Assembly: GCA_030765045.1 (NCBI GenBank)
Contig: CM060965.1
Span: 151,743,374 to 151,807,373 of the forward strand
DNA: 64,000 nt
Source of the DNA: Tenodera sinensis
Taxonomy: Eukaryota > Arthropoda > Insecta > Mantodea > Mantidae
Reading direction: 5' to 3'
Shown here: positions 34,472 to 48,696 of the stretch, in pieces
Position numbering within the stretch: the stretch's first letter is position 1
How the letters are laid out: each line of letters begins with the position of its first letter
Notes under the pieces: generated by a model
The model's database searches: none
What the model saw: the letters and a program-made list of their open reading frames with translations, nothing else
What the model was told of the DNA's origin: nothing
Program-made: the position numbers and the translations under genes

Positions 34472-34562
34472 TCACACACAAACACAGACACAAGCTACCC
34501 CGACACAGCTGGAAGATTCAATTTTCTCTCCAGAAGCGCTCACCACACGCGAAGCATTCTTA
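32825..34562 (+). pseudogene. LINE ORF1 remnant with Pre-C2HC and zinc-knuckle segments
   Basis: From the ATG at 32825 a Thr/His-rich low-complexity stretch comes from degenerate CA repeats. After a frame change near 33500, a conserved region appears (YTVGFAPLSGDYEVKLFSRR, about 33614-33670). More follows in another frame (HNLEVIRAVQMHKRNRIRAL, about 33810-33865). Zinc-knuckle cysteines follow (CRKC...C, CAKCKGPHPSYLC, CTLCNHTGHGTTWC; about 33991-34155), with one stop inside the first. This is the Pre-C2HC plus CCHC layout of Jockey-type ORF1. Multiple breaks make it non-functional. A (CA)n run lies at about 34430-34470. Confidence 0.75.
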
Positions 34563-35587
34563 AATGGAATGGCCTTGAGGGAGCTCCTGGCTTCACTAGG
34601 AGTCTCCAGGGAAGTGAGTTATGAAAACTTCCTCAAACATACGAAATGGCTGCTGGAGTTGATCACACATCAAGACGCAGACCCACTATACCTCTTCAAC
34701 TATCTTGCCAGATATCTCCTAGTACTTCCATCCCTCAACCAGTAATGGACAGTACATCTACAGTAAACACATTATATTGGAACTGCCATAATATCAGACG
34801 CAAACGTCAGGAATTAACGGACTTCCTGATAAGAAACTCTATCCAAACTGCGCTGCTGAACGAAACTCATTTAGAACCAATGGACCACTTCTCCATTCCG
34901 GGTTACTGTATATACCACAATGACCGAAATTACAGAGGCGGAGGCACGGCAGTAATAATACTAAATTCTATCAATCACTACCAGAAACAAGTGCCTGAAT
35001 TAAACCGATTAGAGGCTACAACGGCAAATGTGCAATTGCACCGTGCCGCTGTAACGGTAGTAGCCGTATATAACCATCCGCAGAATATTGATATGGAAGA
35101 TGTCGACAAAATAATGCGAATAGACACCAAGGTAATTGCGGCTGGCGACTTTAATCCCAAGCATTATCTATGGAACTGTCGAACAGCGAATGCCCAAGCA
35201 CACAACTTCTAAATTTCATCAACCGGGCAAACATCCTCCTAACTGGCCCAGACGAGCCGACCTTTATCCCGCGAGCGGCCAATCAGTCGCCCGATATCCT
35301 TGATATTCGCCCTACTAAAAGGAATCCCATTTGACACCGAAACTATGGTATTAAACGACTTCACATCAGACCATTTACTGGTAATAATGGAGGTCGCGGC
35401 GCCCATAATGTTCAAACCAGAACAGCCTAGGCGCAACTACAATCACGCAAACGGGCCCGAGTTCGAAGCACTAGTTGAAACGCAACTCGAACAAAACAAC
35501 CATAAAATATGATTTGAAGCTTTCCTGGCGACGAACATATTCAAGATGCTCTCGGGCTTCGAGCCAGGTGTAGTGATGAAAAGACAT

Positions 35588-35623
35588 CGACGTTTCGGGA
35601 GTGTACATCTCTCCCATCTTCAG
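35588..35623 (-). ncRNA. Hammerhead-type motif, left arm
   Basis: Reverse complement of the right-arm motif: on the minus strand CTGAAGA, a stem with GGGAG/CTCCC, then GAAACGTCG. See the right-arm entry for the structure. Confidence 0.45.
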
Positions 35624-35772
35624 GATGAATGACTAGCAAGAGTGAAGGGACCAGTATATGTACTGTCAGCCAGTACGTATCGAGTAGAAAACACCCAGTC
35701 TAGTGTGGAGGTGGTTCACCGCTCCGTTGGAATCTGTGTTTTCTGAGTCGGTCGATTTCCAATTTTAAGGCT

Positions 35773-35816
35773 GGCTTCCTGAAGATGGGAGAGATGTACA
35801 CTCCCGAAACGTCGAT
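35773..35816 (+). ncRNA. Hammerhead-type motif, right arm
   Basis: Core CTGAAGA (35779-35785), stem II GGGAG (35787-35791) pairing with CTCCC (35801-35805), then GAAAC (35806-35810) and GTC (35811-35813). CUGANGA and GAA(A) match the conserved hammerhead core. The ACGT around the GAAAC/GTC junction would give the very short stem III described for Penelope-type ribozymes. Flanks GGCTTC and GATGTC can form most of stem I (five of six positions, one a wobble). Cleavage would be after the C at 35813. Activity is untested. Confidence 0.5.
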
Positions 35817-38262
35817 GTCTTTTCATCACTATACCTGGCTCGAAGCCCGAGAGCATCTTGAATAAAACAACCCTGTCATTAGCTCACAAGATACTCAAGA
35901 GTAAGCCGTAGAAATAATCACTCGAACTATTCACCATGCGACCGAAAAACATGTTCCCTTAACTAGGCCAACGAATAGGGTAAGCACGCAGTTCCCTCGG
36001 GTTGTAAGACAGGCAATGAGTAACGGAACAGGGCCAGGGTAAATGACAGCGTAGACGAAATCTAATACACCGAAACGAATATGACAACCTCAGAGTCACG
36101 GCCAATATACTAAAGGCCGAACACATAAGGGGACAATGGAACGCCGCACTGGAGGACATTGATCCACAAAACCGAACAGTGTGGCGAATAGCGAAGTGCG
36201 TGACACGCACTCGCACAAACATACCACCCCTACATATTGACGGGCAAATAGCCGAAACGTCGGCTGAAAAAGCAGAAGCTTTCGCGGACACACTAGAGTA
36301 GATATTCCAATCGAATGCTGACCCATGTGACAGACATTTCGCAGCAGCAACGGAAGACCAAATCGCAGAAATAGGGAATATTCCAACACATAATAAACTT
36401 CGAAAGACCAGTGCAGGCGAAATTCAGAGGCTAATTGCACACTTGCCTACACGTAAGGCTCCAGGACCCGACAATATTCCCAATATAGTCCTGAAACATC
36501 TTCCGCTTAAAGCCCTAAAAGTGCTGGCGGATATATTGAACTACGCGCTGGAACACGGAAAATTTCCAAAGCGCTGGAAGGAAGCACGAATCCTAATGTT
36601 TCCTAAGCAACATAAAGATCCTTCCATTCCTACTAATCACAGGCCAATTAGCCTACTAAGCAAACTACTAGAAAAGTTCATACTTAAACGCCTGAACTCA
36701 TTTCTAATAAAAAACAACGTGATAACTGACGATCAGTTCGGCTTCAGGGCCAACCACTTCACAACACTACAGATCCTTAGGCTAACAGAAAGAATCACCA
36801 AAGGATCGACTAATCGATCGACAGGCGTGGTCCTATTGGACATAGAACGCGCCTTCGATAAAGTGTGGCATGCAGGATTACACCACAAACTCATCTGTAT
36901 AGGGGTACAAGATTCAATGGTTGCCCTAATAAAAGATTACCTCAGCGAAAGGAGCTTCAGAATCTCAATTGAGAATACCGAATCCTCATTGCACCCAATA
37001 AACGCGGGAGTCCCTCAAGGAAGTTTACTTGGGCCTACATTATTTAATATATACATCAACGATCTACCACCACTAGTCAGGGTAGATAAATACATATACG
37101 CGGACGACACGGCCCTGGCCACACAATCCACACAGCCACGCATCATACACCTACGGCTTCAGAATGCTCTAAACGCTCTGGAGCCCTGGTTCACCAAATG
37201 GCGGGTAAAACTGAATGCTAGAAAAAGTCAAGGAATCATTTTTAACAGACAAAAATTGCGTAGACAAAGGAGGCGAGCCCTCCCACCCCTCACCTTAACT
37301 CAGGAACCAATCGGGTGGGAGACATCCGTCACGTACCTTGGGGTTAAGATGGATGAATATCTCACATGGAGTGAACATATTAATGCGGCCAGAGCGAAGG
37401 CCAATGGCCAACTCAACAGACTCTACCCGCTGATTAATTTGAACAGCAGCCTTAAGCTGCGCATGGGACCTACGCTCTATAAGACGCTGATCCGACCCAT
37501 CTTAACTTACGCCACCCCCGTATTGGGATATGCGGCAAAAACGCACATAAAACGCCTCCAAACGATGCAAAATGGAATACTGCAAATTATTGCTAAACTA
37601 CCGCCAGAGGCTCCTTCGTACCAGCTACACGAAGAGCTAAAAATGCTCACAATCGAGCAGTTTATGAAACACCTGGCATGCAACCTGTACGCCAAAAAGA
37701 ACAAGAACCATAACGAGCAAATAAGAATGCTCGGGGAGTATTATATGGCACGCGACAAACACCTCCGCCCTCTGTCATTGTTCGATCGCACTATAAACAT
37801 AGGCGAACCTGAACTGAATATCCAGGAATACCTGAATAATTTAGTACAATGAAATTGCTGGTTAGGGGATGAAGGGAAGCACACAACAACACAAAAAACA
37901 GCAATACACATCCACACTGTCAAGCCCTCTCAAGTCCTTGCGCTACCTAGCCAAGACGGACCCCGGGAGACGAGGGCCTCCCGGGCAGTGGCACAGGCTC
38001 GCTCCTGCACTTTAGGCAGACAGCCCACCATGTGTGCACTATATATGATCAGGCACGAACAGGTACATGATCAATGACGAAGCCTCCGGCTTGATATCAA
38101 CATAGTAAGTAAGCATAATAGATAAGATAGAGTTAGAATAGAACATTGCAAATTATACCACCATACACTGCACCTAGGTATGTAAGCGCAACTATAATAC
38201 ATCTAGTATAGATCATAGGCTATTTAAAAAATTAAAAAAAAATTTAAAAAAAAAAAAACACC

Positions 38263-38639
38263 CTCTAAGGACAAGAAACAAAACCTTCGGGTGGAGAATA
38301 AACTAAACATGCTCATTTCAGTCACCCCTCACACCCATCTACACTATGTAGCACTGAACGATACCAAATGGCTGACATACAAAAGATCACCATCAACTAT
38401 CAAACACATCACCATTAATTACTACCAGGGGGCACTCAGGGCTTATGTCATGTTTGTCCTCCCGCACATCAGTAATACTCGCTGTTACTGCCACTGGCAG
38501 GCAGCTTCCACCTTTCACCATTGAATGCGCAGGTGCTTAATGCGGTACTGCAGCATTGAGGTCTCGACCTCAAGACTTCCGGTGGGTTCTTTTTGTGAGT
38601 AGGCTGCCCGGGTTCGAAGCCAGGGTAGGAGTCTTACAC
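38263..38639. other. Unassigned sequence after the LINE
   Basis: No gene recognised. A GGTTCGAAGCC sequence just to the right (about 38610-38625) resembles a B-box but lacks a convincing A-box partner. Confidence 0.35.
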
Positions 38640-38686
38640 ACGCATGCTTGCATGCGGTTAGGGCGTAAGTAGCCTTTTTCACCACC

Positions 38687-38720
<34 letters not shown>

Positions 38721-38766
38721 CTCGAGACTCTTGAGTGTGAGGTGGACACACTACCTCTTACACCAC
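38640..38766 (-). mobile_element. SINE-like fragment with internal (GA)n
   Basis: On the minus strand, a tRNA-like head (GGTGTAAGAGGTAGTGTG...CTCAAGAGTCTCGAGTTC) resembles the SINE head at 55350-55420. It is interrupted by a (TC)n run (38687-38719 on the plus strand is (GA)n). Only a fragment remains. Confidence 0.45.
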
Positions 38767-39009
38767 GGAAGTGGACAAATAGGATTTACTACGAGTATGT
38801 GGATCTCATTCCTCAATGGATCCACGAGCATCATACCCAGATTGGAAAACCCGAATGTATGATGTGGTAGTTTAAGAAATAATGTTAACAGACCCCAAGG
38901 GTGATCTGAATAGGAACGTTTCTTGAACTTCCTGCATACACATCTTATGGATGGCAATCCATCAAATTATGTCCCGCTAGAGCAGACAATACATCACTGC
39001 ACATTATGA
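38767..39009. other. Unassigned sequence
   Basis: Short stretch between two SINE-like elements; nothing recognised. Confidence 0.3.
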
Positions 39010-39243
39010 TCTCATGGTGACCGAAATTAAAACAAAATTATCTTGTTTTTAGCGACGCTGTCAATTGCCAGGATCACATCAGAGTCGCCGGTGTGCCGGA
39101 ATTTCGTACCGCAGAAGTTCTTTTACATGCCAGTAAATCTACTGACGTGAAGCTGCAAACCAACGGTCTGAGTCGGATTTGAAACCGCGACCTTGGGGTC
39201 AGTAGCGATCAGCCAGCGTCTAACCAACTGAGCCACCCAGACG
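39010..39243 (-). mobile_element. tRNA-derived SINE, family 2
   Basis: On the minus strand, a tRNA-like head begins GTCTGGGTGGCTCAGTTGG (A-box) and has GGTTTCAAATCC (B-box). It even keeps 7-bp acceptor-stem complementarity (GTCTGGG with CTCAGAC). The body has the phrases TAAAAGAACTTCTGCGG and ATTCCGGCACACCGGCGACT, an ending shared by many arthropod SINEs. It runs into an A/T-rich tail. Confidence 0.85.
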
Positions 39244-40140
39244 GTTCAACTCGCATTCGCCAGCCGACGAGACTTTTCCCTGGTTTCCTCTTTGTCACTT
39301 AGGGAAAGCTGGGGTGCTCATCTTCATACCACGGCTCTGCTGTCCACTATTTCTTGTTTATATCATTCCCCTTTCATTCCGGCGCGGGTTGCGCTGCGTT
39401 GTGGCTTGTGCTCAGTCAAGGTTTCATCTCCGATGTTTCGGGTCGGCCCGGGAGGGCATTGGCTTGTAGGGTAGGGAGCGGGCAGCGTTAGATGACTTTC
39501 CAGACGTCGTTTTGACCTAAGCCAGTGGAACTCCATCTTCGTCGAGCGCCACTGCCGGGCTTCCGAAGGTGGCAGTTTTCCCGAGTCTGGGATGGGCTTC
39601 GTCGGATACGTTAGATCTAGAAACACTAGCAGCCCTCTTAAATTGCGCTCGTTGTTTATACGGAGCTAGTCGCTCTTCAGGTCTTTCCTTTCATTCCTCG
39701 CAGGAGTCACGGTAGAAGTACAAAAGCCCGGATGACTATGCGCAGTGCTCTGCCCTGGTTGCAATAGGTAGGTGTACCTACCTTTACCTATGAGCTTGTG
39801 TACTATCTTTTCTCCATCTCATCTATGCATCAGATGGACTTGTCGCTACAGACTGAAGTCACGCTGACCTCTTGAGAAGCTCTTCACACACACGCACCGC
39901 GATGACTCAACTAGAAGTCTCGAGAAGGCGCTAGAAAAGTCCCTTTTGTTTCTGCCGCTTCCATTGCTAGTCACGTACACACAAACAGTTGCGTGAGGCA
40001 GCCTGACCTTGAACGTCTGTTGCTTCTCGCCGGGCCGGCATGTGGTGTATGAATCCGTCACAATATCATGTGTTTTAAGATATTTGCATAAGAATCAACT
40101 GCTAAATTTTCTGCAAATATCCTGTGAAGTCCTCTTTGTT
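39244..40140. other. Unassigned GC-richer sequence
   Basis: GC content rises at 39290-39640, with short frames on both strands and no recognisable domain. It could be an old element fragment or a host regulatory region. Confidence 0.35.
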
Positions 40141-40145
40141 GTGAA

Positions 40146-42230
<2,085 letters not shown>

Positions 42231-43234
42231 TTTTTTTTCTCATGGTCATGTAAAGAGAAAGGAATTTTAATGCCATCTCATAGTGACACGCTCATTAAAC
42301 ATCTGTCTGCTCACCTGATATATCCTACAGCGGAATGTGTAAATATGAATTGTTATTTGGATAAGTAGGAATAATATAGAACAGTAAGCTTTTGTAAGAA
42401 TAGTTTACAGTGTAACACGTCAGATTTTTCAATGGAGGGCTGTTCCAGTTCTATTATTAATTATTTACAAAATAGAGCATATGAGCCCATGTATACATAT
42501 TATATGCTTTATAGTTTTAATTAGTTTCACTACCAGTCTGATGAATGAATGCAGACGGCATGCAGGGGAAACTAGTGCAGAAACTTAACAGGTAAACCGT
42601 ATTACTCACCTTTCCCGTTGTGTAACATGAATAGATAGGTCTCAAGTTTGCTTGGCCAGGGCACAGAAGCGCCCTTGCCTGAAAACGGCACTCTTTCGTC
42701 ATGCAGGTACTAGCTATATATAGCAGGGTTGCCAGGTGTACTGATTTTGCAGGAGATCTGCTTTTTTGCAAATCTTATGATCTACTGCTAAACACTGAAC
42801 ACACTTCAGAATCTCCTGCTTTTTATGTATTTTCCATTTTAGACACCGTTTGCCTTAACATCATGTAATTCGCTCTTCCGAAAAAGATTTTCAGGCAGGG
42901 CATTTCCCTCGTGTATAAAAACAAAGGATTAATATAATCACCTGCATACATAAACAGTATACCACATCTGTTGTTTCTGCATGTATTTTGGTGCCAAAGT
43001 TCAAATATCTCTGACAATATCATCCTTGCCCGACAAATTACGTTCTGTTGATTTTTACGTTGAGTCAGTTCGCGACATACTTAAGTCGTTTTTCATTACG
43101 TAATCCTCTTCTTACAATGTTGAAAGTGTTAGAACCAGCTAAAATCCAAACAGTTCAGTCAATTGCACCAGTCAATTCAGTCAATTGTAACTCTACAGCG
43201 CAAGAATTTTGGAGCGAATTTATCATGATGATTA
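42231..43234. other. Unassigned AT-rich sequence
   Basis: A CAGGGTTGCCAGG at about 42725 resembles a hAT end, but a matching right end and target duplication are not convincing (see rejected items). No gene recognised. Confidence 0.35.
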
Positions 43235-43967
<733 letters not shown>

Positions 43968-44123
43968 ATCTACTGTTTTCTCCTGATTTTTTAAATCAAA
44001 TCTTCTACTTTTACATCGGCAGACATGGCAACACTGAATAGAGTATTTATATTTGTATCCCTACTTTTATTATTCCTGTCATCTTTAATCTTCTTTTGAA
44101 TTTTGGTATGTTTTGTGTATTAA

Positions 44124-45773
44124 GGATATGCATCTGTGAAAATAGCCCAAAATCTGTCAAAAATCACAAAAACTGATTTTGGTGTTATTAAATACTATGA
44201 TTCTTCTAGTTTTGTTTTCTGTGCTTTTTATACCCCTACGGCCCTTTAAACCATGTCACGTGGTCATTTAAATGGCTCCCTGCAGGTGGGCGTACCCACT
44301 AAAATCGAAGATTTTGAGCGTGACTTCGTGGTTTTCATTTTTCTTATTTGAATTTCGCGGAAGGCAGGGTAGTTTGTTTATCATAACGTGTGTTGGCTGC
44401 ACTTCAAAACATTTGACGGTAGATTTGCGCTCTGATTCCCTCCTAAATGTTTGTTTTGATGTTATAGATGAAGGAAACAAAAGTGTTTAGAGGCGAAGTT
44501 CTTGTTGTATTTTTGTGAAGAGCAGTGTCTAATACTTCTCGTGTGTAATACCTGCATTATAGTTATACTTTAGGCGTATCAGTGTACTTTGTTTCATTTT
44601 AAATTCATTCGTAGTGCTTATAATACTCGTAGGTTAGCTTATACCAAGTTTAGGTTACTGTTTTGTGTTAGTGAATCTTCAGTCATCATGAATAGGTTGA
44701 AAGATCATCGAAATACAGGAAAGAAGCTTGGAAACAGGAATAATAATGTTATAGGTACCAGGTGGAGTAAAGGTAATTCCACAAACTTACATACAATTGG
44801 AGACACAAGTTTAGTAAATACAAGCCAAAGCACAACAATTTCGCTACCTTCATGTTCATTTCAAGAACCCCCACTTCTCTCTGCTTCTCAAGACTCAAGC
44901 TCACAGACTCATTTTTCAACAAGTCACACTAAACTCTCAATGTTTACAAGAGATGAAACACATATTTCAGAATCCTACCATGACTTCACCTTGGTACACT
45001 CAAGCTTATGGCAGAATATTTTCAGGGGCACCAAATGTGGTGAATGTGACAGTGCTAGTCTAGATGTAAAACTTACAAGTTTTTTGGGATTTGCATCTAA
45101 AATAGTTGTTAAATGCAATGATTGTGACACAGTTTTAAGTCAAAACTATACAAGTCCTAGAGTACACACAGCTGAGTCTAACAGGCCATCTTTTTAAACA
45201 GCTAAAAGGTCAGAAACCTGCTATTTTTTGTGATGCAATTTTAAAACCTCTTTTTATCGTATTTCAGTTTTTCAGCATTTCTTCAGATTTAATTTGCTCT
45301 GCACGATGCAGTTTTTCTCATAAATGTATGAAATTTTGTGTACCTCCTCATAATTAACTAAAAAAGATAATGCTAAGATGATTTTTTGATAAACTTAATA
45401 TTTTGTATGTAATGAAATTAATAAGGTTTGTGTAATGAAATATTTTAAGAAAAATATTTATTTCTCATGTTCAACAATTTTTTACAACCAAACCAGCAGT
45501 AAAAATAAAAATTCATCTTAGCAATTTATTAATACACTATTAATGCACTTAATTATAAAATTACAAATTTTTAAAAAAATAAGTGCATCGTATGGAATGA
45601 TTTTTCAAAACAGTTTAAAAGTTGAATAAAAAAATTAATATCTCAGGAACTAAATTAGATACATGTATGAAACTTAGTATAAATACTATGCAATATACTC
45701 TGATCATTGCATAAAATTTTCAAATAAATTGAACCAAAACTGTGGATTTTCAAAATTTCACAGATGCATATCC
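44124..45773 (+). mobile_element. TTAA-flanked DNA transposon (Kolobok- or piggyBac-like target)
   Basis: Inverted termini GGATATGCATCTGTGAAA at 44124-44141 and their exact reverse complement at 45756-45773 are flanked by TTAA (44120-44123 and 45774-45777). TTAA duplications are typical of Kolobok and piggyBac. The GG start does not match piggyBac's CCC ends, which favours Kolobok. The ORF inside (44688-45197) covers only an N-terminal part of a transposase-like protein, so the element looks internally deleted. Confidence 0.82.
44688..45197 (+). CDS. Truncated transposase-like protein with Cys-pair region
   Basis: From ATG 44688 the 169-residue product has a basic, Asn-rich start (MNRLKDHRNTGKKLGNRNNN), a Ser/Thr-rich middle and a C-terminal region with two Cys pairs (CGECDSASLDVKL and CNDCDTVL). 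This spacing resembles the N-terminal zinc-ribbon-like part of the large 'Mutator-like' transposase proteins seen in insects and cnidarians. It stops before any catalytic domain. Its position inside the TTAA-flanked element supports a transposase origin. Family match is by pattern only. Confidence 0.45.
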   Translation: MNRLKDHRNTGKKLGNRNNNVIGTRWSKGNSTNLHTIGDTSLVNTSQSTTISLPSCSFQEPPLLSASQDSSSQTHFSTSHTKLSMFTRDETHISESYHDFTLVHSSLWQNIFRGTKCGECDSASLDVKLTSFLGFASKIVVKCNDCDTVLSQNYTSPRVHTAESNRPSF

Positions 45774-45780
45774 TTAACCT

Positions 45781-45890
45781 CTTGTTGCTGTTGTTGTTGT
45801 TGTGGTGGTGGTGGTGGTGGTGGTGGCGGCGGTGGTGATGGTGGTAGTGGCGGCGGCGGCGGCGGTGGCGGTGGCGGGCGTGGTAGTTTT
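45781..45890. repeat. Mixed TTG/GGT/GGC trinucleotide repeat
   Basis: TTG units pass into GGT then GGC units just outside the right end of the TTAA element. Confidence 0.9.
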
Positions 45891-46710
45891 AGCAATTATA
45901 CATGACTAGAGTTAGGAAGTTCATGCATTTGCATGTTTTTTTCATATTGGTTAAAAATGTATGCTTTTACATTATGTGCACGAATTATGGAACTTTCAGT
46001 TATTTGGACATGATTTTATAGAGCATATAACTGCATATTTTCTTGATTTTGATAAATGCATAATATTTCAATATTATAGCTCATATATTGCATATTTTAA
46101 TGATTTTTATGGTTTCTTATTATTTTTTTCCATCTGTATAATGTTTTTCATATTGGTAGTATTGCACATGATGCAACTTGCGCGGTGGCGAGAACTAATG
46201 CTGAGACATGTTGTCATGCAGTGCATCCCGTTTCCATCCTCTCGTTATATGTGTGTGCGTAGAGAATAATCAGTGCATTATCTGAGATGTTTATATTAAC
46301 AAAGATAAAGTGCAGGTCATAATTTTGAGCAGCACGATTATGGCAACGCTTGCCTGTCCACCAATAATGAGGCTCTTATAATCCATCCAGCCTTAGATCC
46401 GCCCCTTGTATCACTCCGCGATAGCCTGATGTTATCACCTGAGACTAACACAGAACAAACACCACGTGGACTCATACCTCGTATTTATGTTACAACAGAA
46501 CGATATTTATTCAGGAATATGAGAAATATCGCGTTACATTAAATTGTCTTTACCAGGGTTAACGTACATCTTGAAAACTCACAGATAATCGCCGATATTT
46601 AAGGTACTATATTTTATGGTGTGCTTTGGTTTCGGCGTATTGCGAGTTCGTTGTTGATGGCTTGTGTTTACATCAAGTGCGGATCTAACGGTGGAGCGAT
46701 TATAGAATAG
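45891..46710. other. Unassigned sequence with a 36-bp direct repeat
   Basis: A 36-bp phrase beginning CACGATTATGGCAACGCTTG (46333-46368) recurs in the same orientation at 49389-49424. Nothing else recognised. Confidence 0.4.
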
Positions 46711-47319
46711 CAAGGGCGTACGCACCAAAAGCTACTTTTGAGAAAAATGCGATTAAATTTTTGCTATGCAGTACATATTAAAATCATGTATAGAGAGATG
46801 AAAAATTGCTCAGATTTGAATCTAATGCATTAATACTGTTAATTAGGAATGTAAAATGTTATTTGGCAGATATTTAAGAGTTCAGAAGGTTAATTTCATC
46901 AACAATATAATTTAGATAACGTATGCTTTTATGCGCGTTATAACCAAAACGTTTACGTCTAAAGTTAGCATTTTGCAAGCAATAATTTAACTAATATTGG
47001 TAAATATTTGTTCTAATGCTAACAAATAATACTTCTAAAGTGAATATAAAGGAGTAAGTTAACAAAAAGTATGTTTAGATCACCGAAGGTGTTTAACCGC
47101 TGTGCTGTGCCGTGAGGAATCAGAGTATGTTAGTAATGTGAAATATCGTCATCCGCCACTACCTCTTCTTCTACCTCTGGTGCGTGCCTTTACTAAAAAA
47201 AAAGCGCGTTCCACCCTTAAAAGACAGTACACGTTAAATGGAGCGCAGTGTTGCAACATGTGCTAGTTGCGAATCTTTCTCCGCGAGCGACTCGAGGTGG
47301 CCTGAGTCCTGTACTTAGT

Positions 47320-47956
47320 CCTTCAATTGCTGCTTGACGAGACGGGCACTTTTAACTTTGGTATCCCTCCATGCCTTTGTTACTGTATGACCTAAATTTA
47401 CAAATGACTCGTCTGTATAAACAATTGATTTCCCCTGGTCCCTAAACCTTTTTATGTTTTTTAGATATTTATATATTTATATCGCCATCTGATGATATCG
47501 ATATCGTCTCTTTCTATTAATATGCACTTGTTACCTCTTCTTTCATATTCGAACCCCAAATCAGAGTGGCCCTTGAAATATTTGGTAGGGTCTCATCACT
47601 GTTGAACTGTGACAAAATTATATTCAGCGTGGGTGGAATATTTGCAAACTGTAAAGAATGAACAATTCGCCGCACTCCACCTTGCACTATTCATTCATAT
47701 TGCGTTAACCTAGCGTTTTGTGTAGTCCCGCCCTTTTTGCTTTCTTTTTCGATGGCGTTCTTAGAGGTCCTTTCATTAGTTCCTTTTTAATCATACACAC
47801 TACTGCTTCTGAACACCCGATAGCCTTAGCTGTTTCTTTTACTGCCTTACTTACACGCATTTTACTTCAAAAATAATCTAACACATTCATAATTATTTGG
47901 CGTTCCTTACTTCTTAATTTACCAACATATCGTCTCTTCCTAGCTTCCCCCTCCAT
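47320..47956 (-). pseudogene. IS630/Tc1-mariner-like transposase, second copy, broken
   Basis: From ATG 47956 on the minus strand, a basic N-terminus and helix-turn-helix region appear (ETAKAIGCSEAVVCMIKKEL), with an in-frame stop after LDYF. In later frames the homologous FEYERRGNKCILIERDD, IIRWRYKYLKNIKRFRDQ and IVYTDESFVNLGHT occur (about 47560-47380), including the first catalytic Asp. The same block order is seen in the pseudogene at 27030-27811, so both derive from one family. Catalytic residues beyond the first Asp are not visible. Confidence 0.78.
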
Positions 47957-48004
47957 AACTACAAATATTTACAAAAATATTAAACAAATAACGCAATAAC
48001 AGCT

Positions 48005-48696
48005 TACAGTTACACACACAGCTTCTTTCGAACTAATGTTAGTGCTGCTCCTTATACTATCTTGTGTGTCAGGCCTGACGCTGAATGGATGAATACCTTT
48101 TGTTTGCCTTACTGGATAAAAGAAAGAGGTTACTGCCTTTTGGTTTATTTTAAAAACTTTCTCCAACCTTCCTCAACATTTGTTCTCGCTGGTTCCCTGA
48201 TGTAAACTCAATAACAAAAAAGTTTCACACTGCGTAACTTTTGCAGTGCACAGATATAAAATTTTCCGAAAACATTTAATTTAAAAAATTATAACACTTA
48301 ACTGGGTAAACATAGAGAATTCAAAGTAGGCAGGTAGTAGCACTATAGTTTACTCTACCTAAGAAAAAAATATAGATGCATTCTAGCAGTTAGTTTGTTA
48401 GTTAGTGCGTGATGAGTATAGAAACAGCAAATATCGGACTTCTATTGAAAAAAAACGTTTTCTGAAGAAATTTGGGCCTATAGAAATGTATAATGACTCT
48501 AAAAAGGATATAACCTGATAGAGAAAAAAATTCTGCATAGGATAATGTGTTCAAATCTGAACTTTATAACAAATGAATATTTATGCCATGCTATTAGGTA
48601 CTTGGCAACAGCGCGAGGGTAGAAAAGGACGCTGCTAATGGCAACTTGTATGCGCTAGATAGAGACAGAGATGTCCCATTTAACTCCATACTGTCT
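48005..48696 (+). repeat. Dispersed repeat, copy B (partner at 4005-4790)
   Basis: It aligns with 4005-4790 from the short CA run to CCATTTAACTCCATACTGTC. It lies directly upstream (in the minus-strand sense) of the transposase start at 47956, so it is likely that element's 5' region. Confidence 0.7.

Larger units (their letters stand above)
35502..35863 (-). mobile_element. Penelope-like inverted terminal unit (copy 1) with hammerhead-type motifs
   Basis: Two 85-bp arms (35539-35623 and 35779-35863) are reverse complements, separated by a 155-bp spacer. A ~37-bp tail (35502-35538) sits on the left. Exact 9-bp repeats AAAACAACC flank it (35493-35501 and 35864-35872) and restore the LINE sequence when one copy plus the insert is removed. 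Penelope-like elements carry LTR-like units in inverted or tandem arrangement with a short tail, and often a hammerhead ribozyme. No Penelope RT is present, so this is a terminal-unit-only copy. Confidence 0.7.
34745..37852 (+). pseudogene. LINE ORF2 (endonuclease-RT), disrupted
   Basis: From ATG 34745, endonuclease motifs are LYWNCHNIRRKR, NETHLEP, GGGTAVII and AGDFNPKHYLWNC. A break follows near 35210, and SDHLLVIM appears at about 35368. The Penelope-like unit is inserted at 35502-35863, and decayed sequence with stops continues to about 36440. An open RT segment (36443-37852, 469 codons) has LDIERAFDKVWH, AGVPQGSLLGPTLF, YADD and YLGVKMD. The RT catalytic motifs survive, but the ORF as a whole is dead. 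Confidence 0.88.
32280..38258 (+). mobile_element. Second Jockey-type LINE, degraded and interrupted
   Basis: A GC-richer 5' region (from about 32280) is followed by a decayed ORF1, an ORF2 with endonuclease and RT, a 3' UTR and an A-rich end (38226-38258). Several stops and frameshifts, plus an inserted Penelope-like unit (35502-35863), make it inactive. Sequence and ORF composition differ clearly from the LINE at 7920-12582. The 5' boundary is approximate, and no target duplication was found. Confidence 0.85.
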
